This document shows, piece after piece, positions 63,003 to 64,000 of a stretch of 64,000 nucleotides of DNA (position 1 is its first letter; every line of letters starts with the position of its first letter). The notes beneath the pieces are model-generated. The model searched no databases. It was not told the origin of the DNA and saw only the letters and a list, made by a program, of their open reading frames with translations. Source of the DNA: Lutibacter sp. HS1-25 (GTDB taxonomy: Bacteria > Bacteroidota > Bacteroidia > Flavobacteriales > Flavobacteriaceae). Where the stretch lies: positions 39,191 through 103,190 of the forward strand of contig NZ_RHLN01000009.1 in assembly GCF_004121075.1 (NCBI RefSeq). Direction: 5' to 3'. The translations under genes and the position numbers were made by a program.

Positions 63003-63080
63003 TTTTAGTTGCAGTGTTCAGTTCTCAGTTGCAGTTTTCAGTCTTTGTCTTTGTCTTTGTTCTTTGTTCTTTGCTCTGTT
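63003..63080 (+). repeat. Degenerate TTCAGTTCTCAGTTGCAG and TCTTTG repeats
   Basis: The first half repeats CAGTTTTCAGT/TCAGTTCTCAGT words, the second half TCTTTG and TTCTTTG units (six to seven copies). These are the same style of degenerate short-period words as at 2105-2258, 6296-6380 and 15345-15386. Confidence 0.7.
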
Positions 63081-63109
63081 AATAATAGATGATTAAAATT
63101 CATAAAAAG

Positions 63110-63145
63110 AAGCCGTCTCAAAATTAAATTGGGGCGGTTTTTTTT
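63110..63145. terminator. Hairpin with T run at the probable IS edge
   Basis: AAGCCGTCTC (63110-63119) pairs with GGGGCGGTTT (63131-63140) using three G-U wobbles, then T run to 63145. The GCCGTCTCAAAA word at its start resembles the ends I recall for IS1182-type elements, so this may be the right end of the IS with a built-in terminator. The other IS end is outside the window, so this is unconfirmed. Confidence 0.5.
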
Positions 63146-63206
63146 ATTTTTAATTTCTACCGATAATTTTAGGATGTTTTAATTTTTGGCATGAAGTTGC
63201 CATTTA

Positions 63207-64000
63207 TTAGGCACATTTCTTTCTTATATTATGTGCTAATGCGTGTAATCCGAACTCTAATTCAGCTTTTTCTATTCCTTTATGGGTAAATCGTTTAAAA
63301 TTTCGATTGGATTTTATGTGTGCAAAAACAGGTTCTACATCGGCAGTACGCTGTTTGCGTTTTAGTTCACCTATTTCGCTAAGCAAATTCCTTCTTGCTT
63401 TTTCCTTGTATGCCTCTAGTTTGTGATTCCGCTCTACAATTCTATTTCCTTTTGCCTTAAAACAAGCGCCTCGCAATTGACAATCTTGACAGTTTTGTGC
63501 GCTATATATACTACTAGTTTGTGCATAACCTGTTTTAGTTCACCTATTTCGCTAAGCAAATTCCTTCTTGCTTTTTCCTTGTATGCCTCTAGTTTGTGAT
63601 TCCGCTCTACAATTCTATTTCCTTTTGCCTTAAAACAAGCGCCTCGCAATTGACAATCTTGACAGTTTTGTGCGCTATATATACTACTAGTTTGTGCATA
63701 ACCTGATTTGGTTTTTCTCTTTCGCTCACCTATTTTTTTCATAGTTTGACCCATTGGACAGATATAGTGGTCTTGATCTTGGTTGTAATATAGTTTATCC
63801 CTGTTGAAGTCCTCGTTTTTCTTTTTTAGCTTTGACTTTAAAATACCTTGTTCTTTATCAAAAGTGTTGTATTTCACATAGGTGTTTATCTTTTTTTGCT
63901 CTAAAAACTCATAATTTTCTTCGCTTCCATAACCTGCATCAGCGGTCAATTGTTCTGGTAAAAATTCATATAAATATTCAAAAGTATTAAGGTGTGGTTT
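63207..64000 (-). pseudogene. IS1182-family transposase, frameshifted by internal duplication, 5' end beyond window
   Basis: This is a DDE transposase of the IS1182 type: LTADAGYGSEENYEFLEQKK (second catalytic Asp), the cysteine-bearing region ICPMGQTMKKIGERKRKTK and CQDCQLRGACFKAKGNRIV, and the C-terminal Glu in TADVEPVFAHIKSNRNFKR. The frame enters open from 64000 (KPHLNTFEYLYEFLPEQLT), so the gene continues outside. After LLSEIGELK the frame runs into a second copy of 173 bp and shifts, ending at 63434 after 40-odd wrong residues; the true C-terminus is found only in the next frame (63207-63476). Removing one copy restores one continuous protein. Confidence 0.93.
63359..63704. repeat. Perfect 173-bp tandem duplication inside the transposase gene
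   Basis: Bases 63359-63531 and 63532-63704 are identical as far as I can compare them. The unit is 173 bp (57 codons plus 2 bases), so the duplication shifts the frame. The complete identity suggests a recent event, or possibly an assembly error. Confidence 0.95.

Noticed and set aside
1..64000. CRISPR arrays, rRNA, tRNA, riboswitches and prophage
   Set aside because: No regularly spaced repeats, no conserved TTCGANTC tRNA arms or rRNA segments in the spacers, no recognised riboswitch core, and no phage structural genes were found by reading the spacers.

Overview
The window is AT-rich chromosomal DNA from a member of the Bacteroidota, almost certainly family Flavobacteriaceae. The evidence is a type IX secretion (T9SS) type B C-terminal sorting domain, families largely confined to this phylum (DUF4270, DUF4271, DUF4296, IPExxxVDY), promoters of the flavobacterial form TTG-N16-20-TAnnTTTG, and weak or absent Shine-Dalgarno sequences. 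I cannot name the genus. No rRNA, tRNA or CRISPR array was seen.

Layout. 1-3581: sufBCD (sufB cut by the left edge). 3592-6268: an OmpA-like lipid-independent surface protein gene and a periplasmic serine hydrolase gene, both on the minus strand. 6397-14009: a TetR-controlled tripartite efflux operon (TetR, TolC, HlyD, two ATPases, two ABC-2 permeases) resembling E. coli cecR-ybhGFSR with YbhF split in two; it is riddled with small repeats. 14025-15274: sufS, with its own promoter and a Fur/PerR-like 7-1-7 palindrome, so the suf locus is split around the hydrolase and efflux genes. 15937-16881: an atypical class A beta-lactamase-like gene without a signal peptide. 17026-18220: purN-rnhA. 18482-22719: acpP-fabF-rnc, the IPExxxVDY gene and pyk. 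23159-24905: a PhoB/PhoR-like two-component pair. 24882-29505 (minus): an operon of a nucleoside-phosphorylase-like protein, a sugar transferase, purD and a glycosyltransferase, two of them with non-ATG starts. 29746-31756: rnpA and a CtpA-type protease. 31902-33080: acyl-CoA dehydrogenase. 33142-37382 (minus): glgA-like, DUF4270, glmS. 37490-41096: panC, panD, a flippase-like membrane protein, radA. 41141-42567: DUF4271 and hemD. 42637-45102: dolichol-phosphate-mannose-synthase-like enzyme, dihydroorotase, DUF4296 lipoprotein. 45169-50012 (minus): oligopeptide ABC ATPase, ppnP, a small membrane protein, flotillin and NfeD-like protein. 50203-55074: OsmC, recJ, a PolB-like exonuclease, a Zn-ribbon protein, an HNH endonuclease and a short SSB. 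55241-58573: a large T9SS-exported C-type lectin protein. 58680-62992: cbpA-cbpM, an SnoaL-like lipoprotein, phospholipase A, and an FAD-dependent oxidoreductase. 63207-64000: an IS1182-type transposase gene broken by a perfect 173-bp tandem duplication.

Most genes are housekeeping. What stands out is the intergenic DNA. It holds at least four families of small dispersed elements: (1) a ~95-bp element in three copies whose hairpin is kept by paired base changes; (2) a GTTCGAG-ended inverted-repeat element, one copy inside a 181-bp MITE-like element with a 10-bp flanking direct repeat; (3) a C-run/G-run hairpin element at gene ends; (4) degenerate 6-8-bp tandem words. None of these is explained by the genes. 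I found no convincing new multi-gene defence or biosynthetic system; the best candidates for new biology are the covarying 95-bp element, the MITE, the palindromes at tetR and sufS, the atypical class A enzyme, and the nuclease/SSB neighbourhood at 52.8-55.1 kb.
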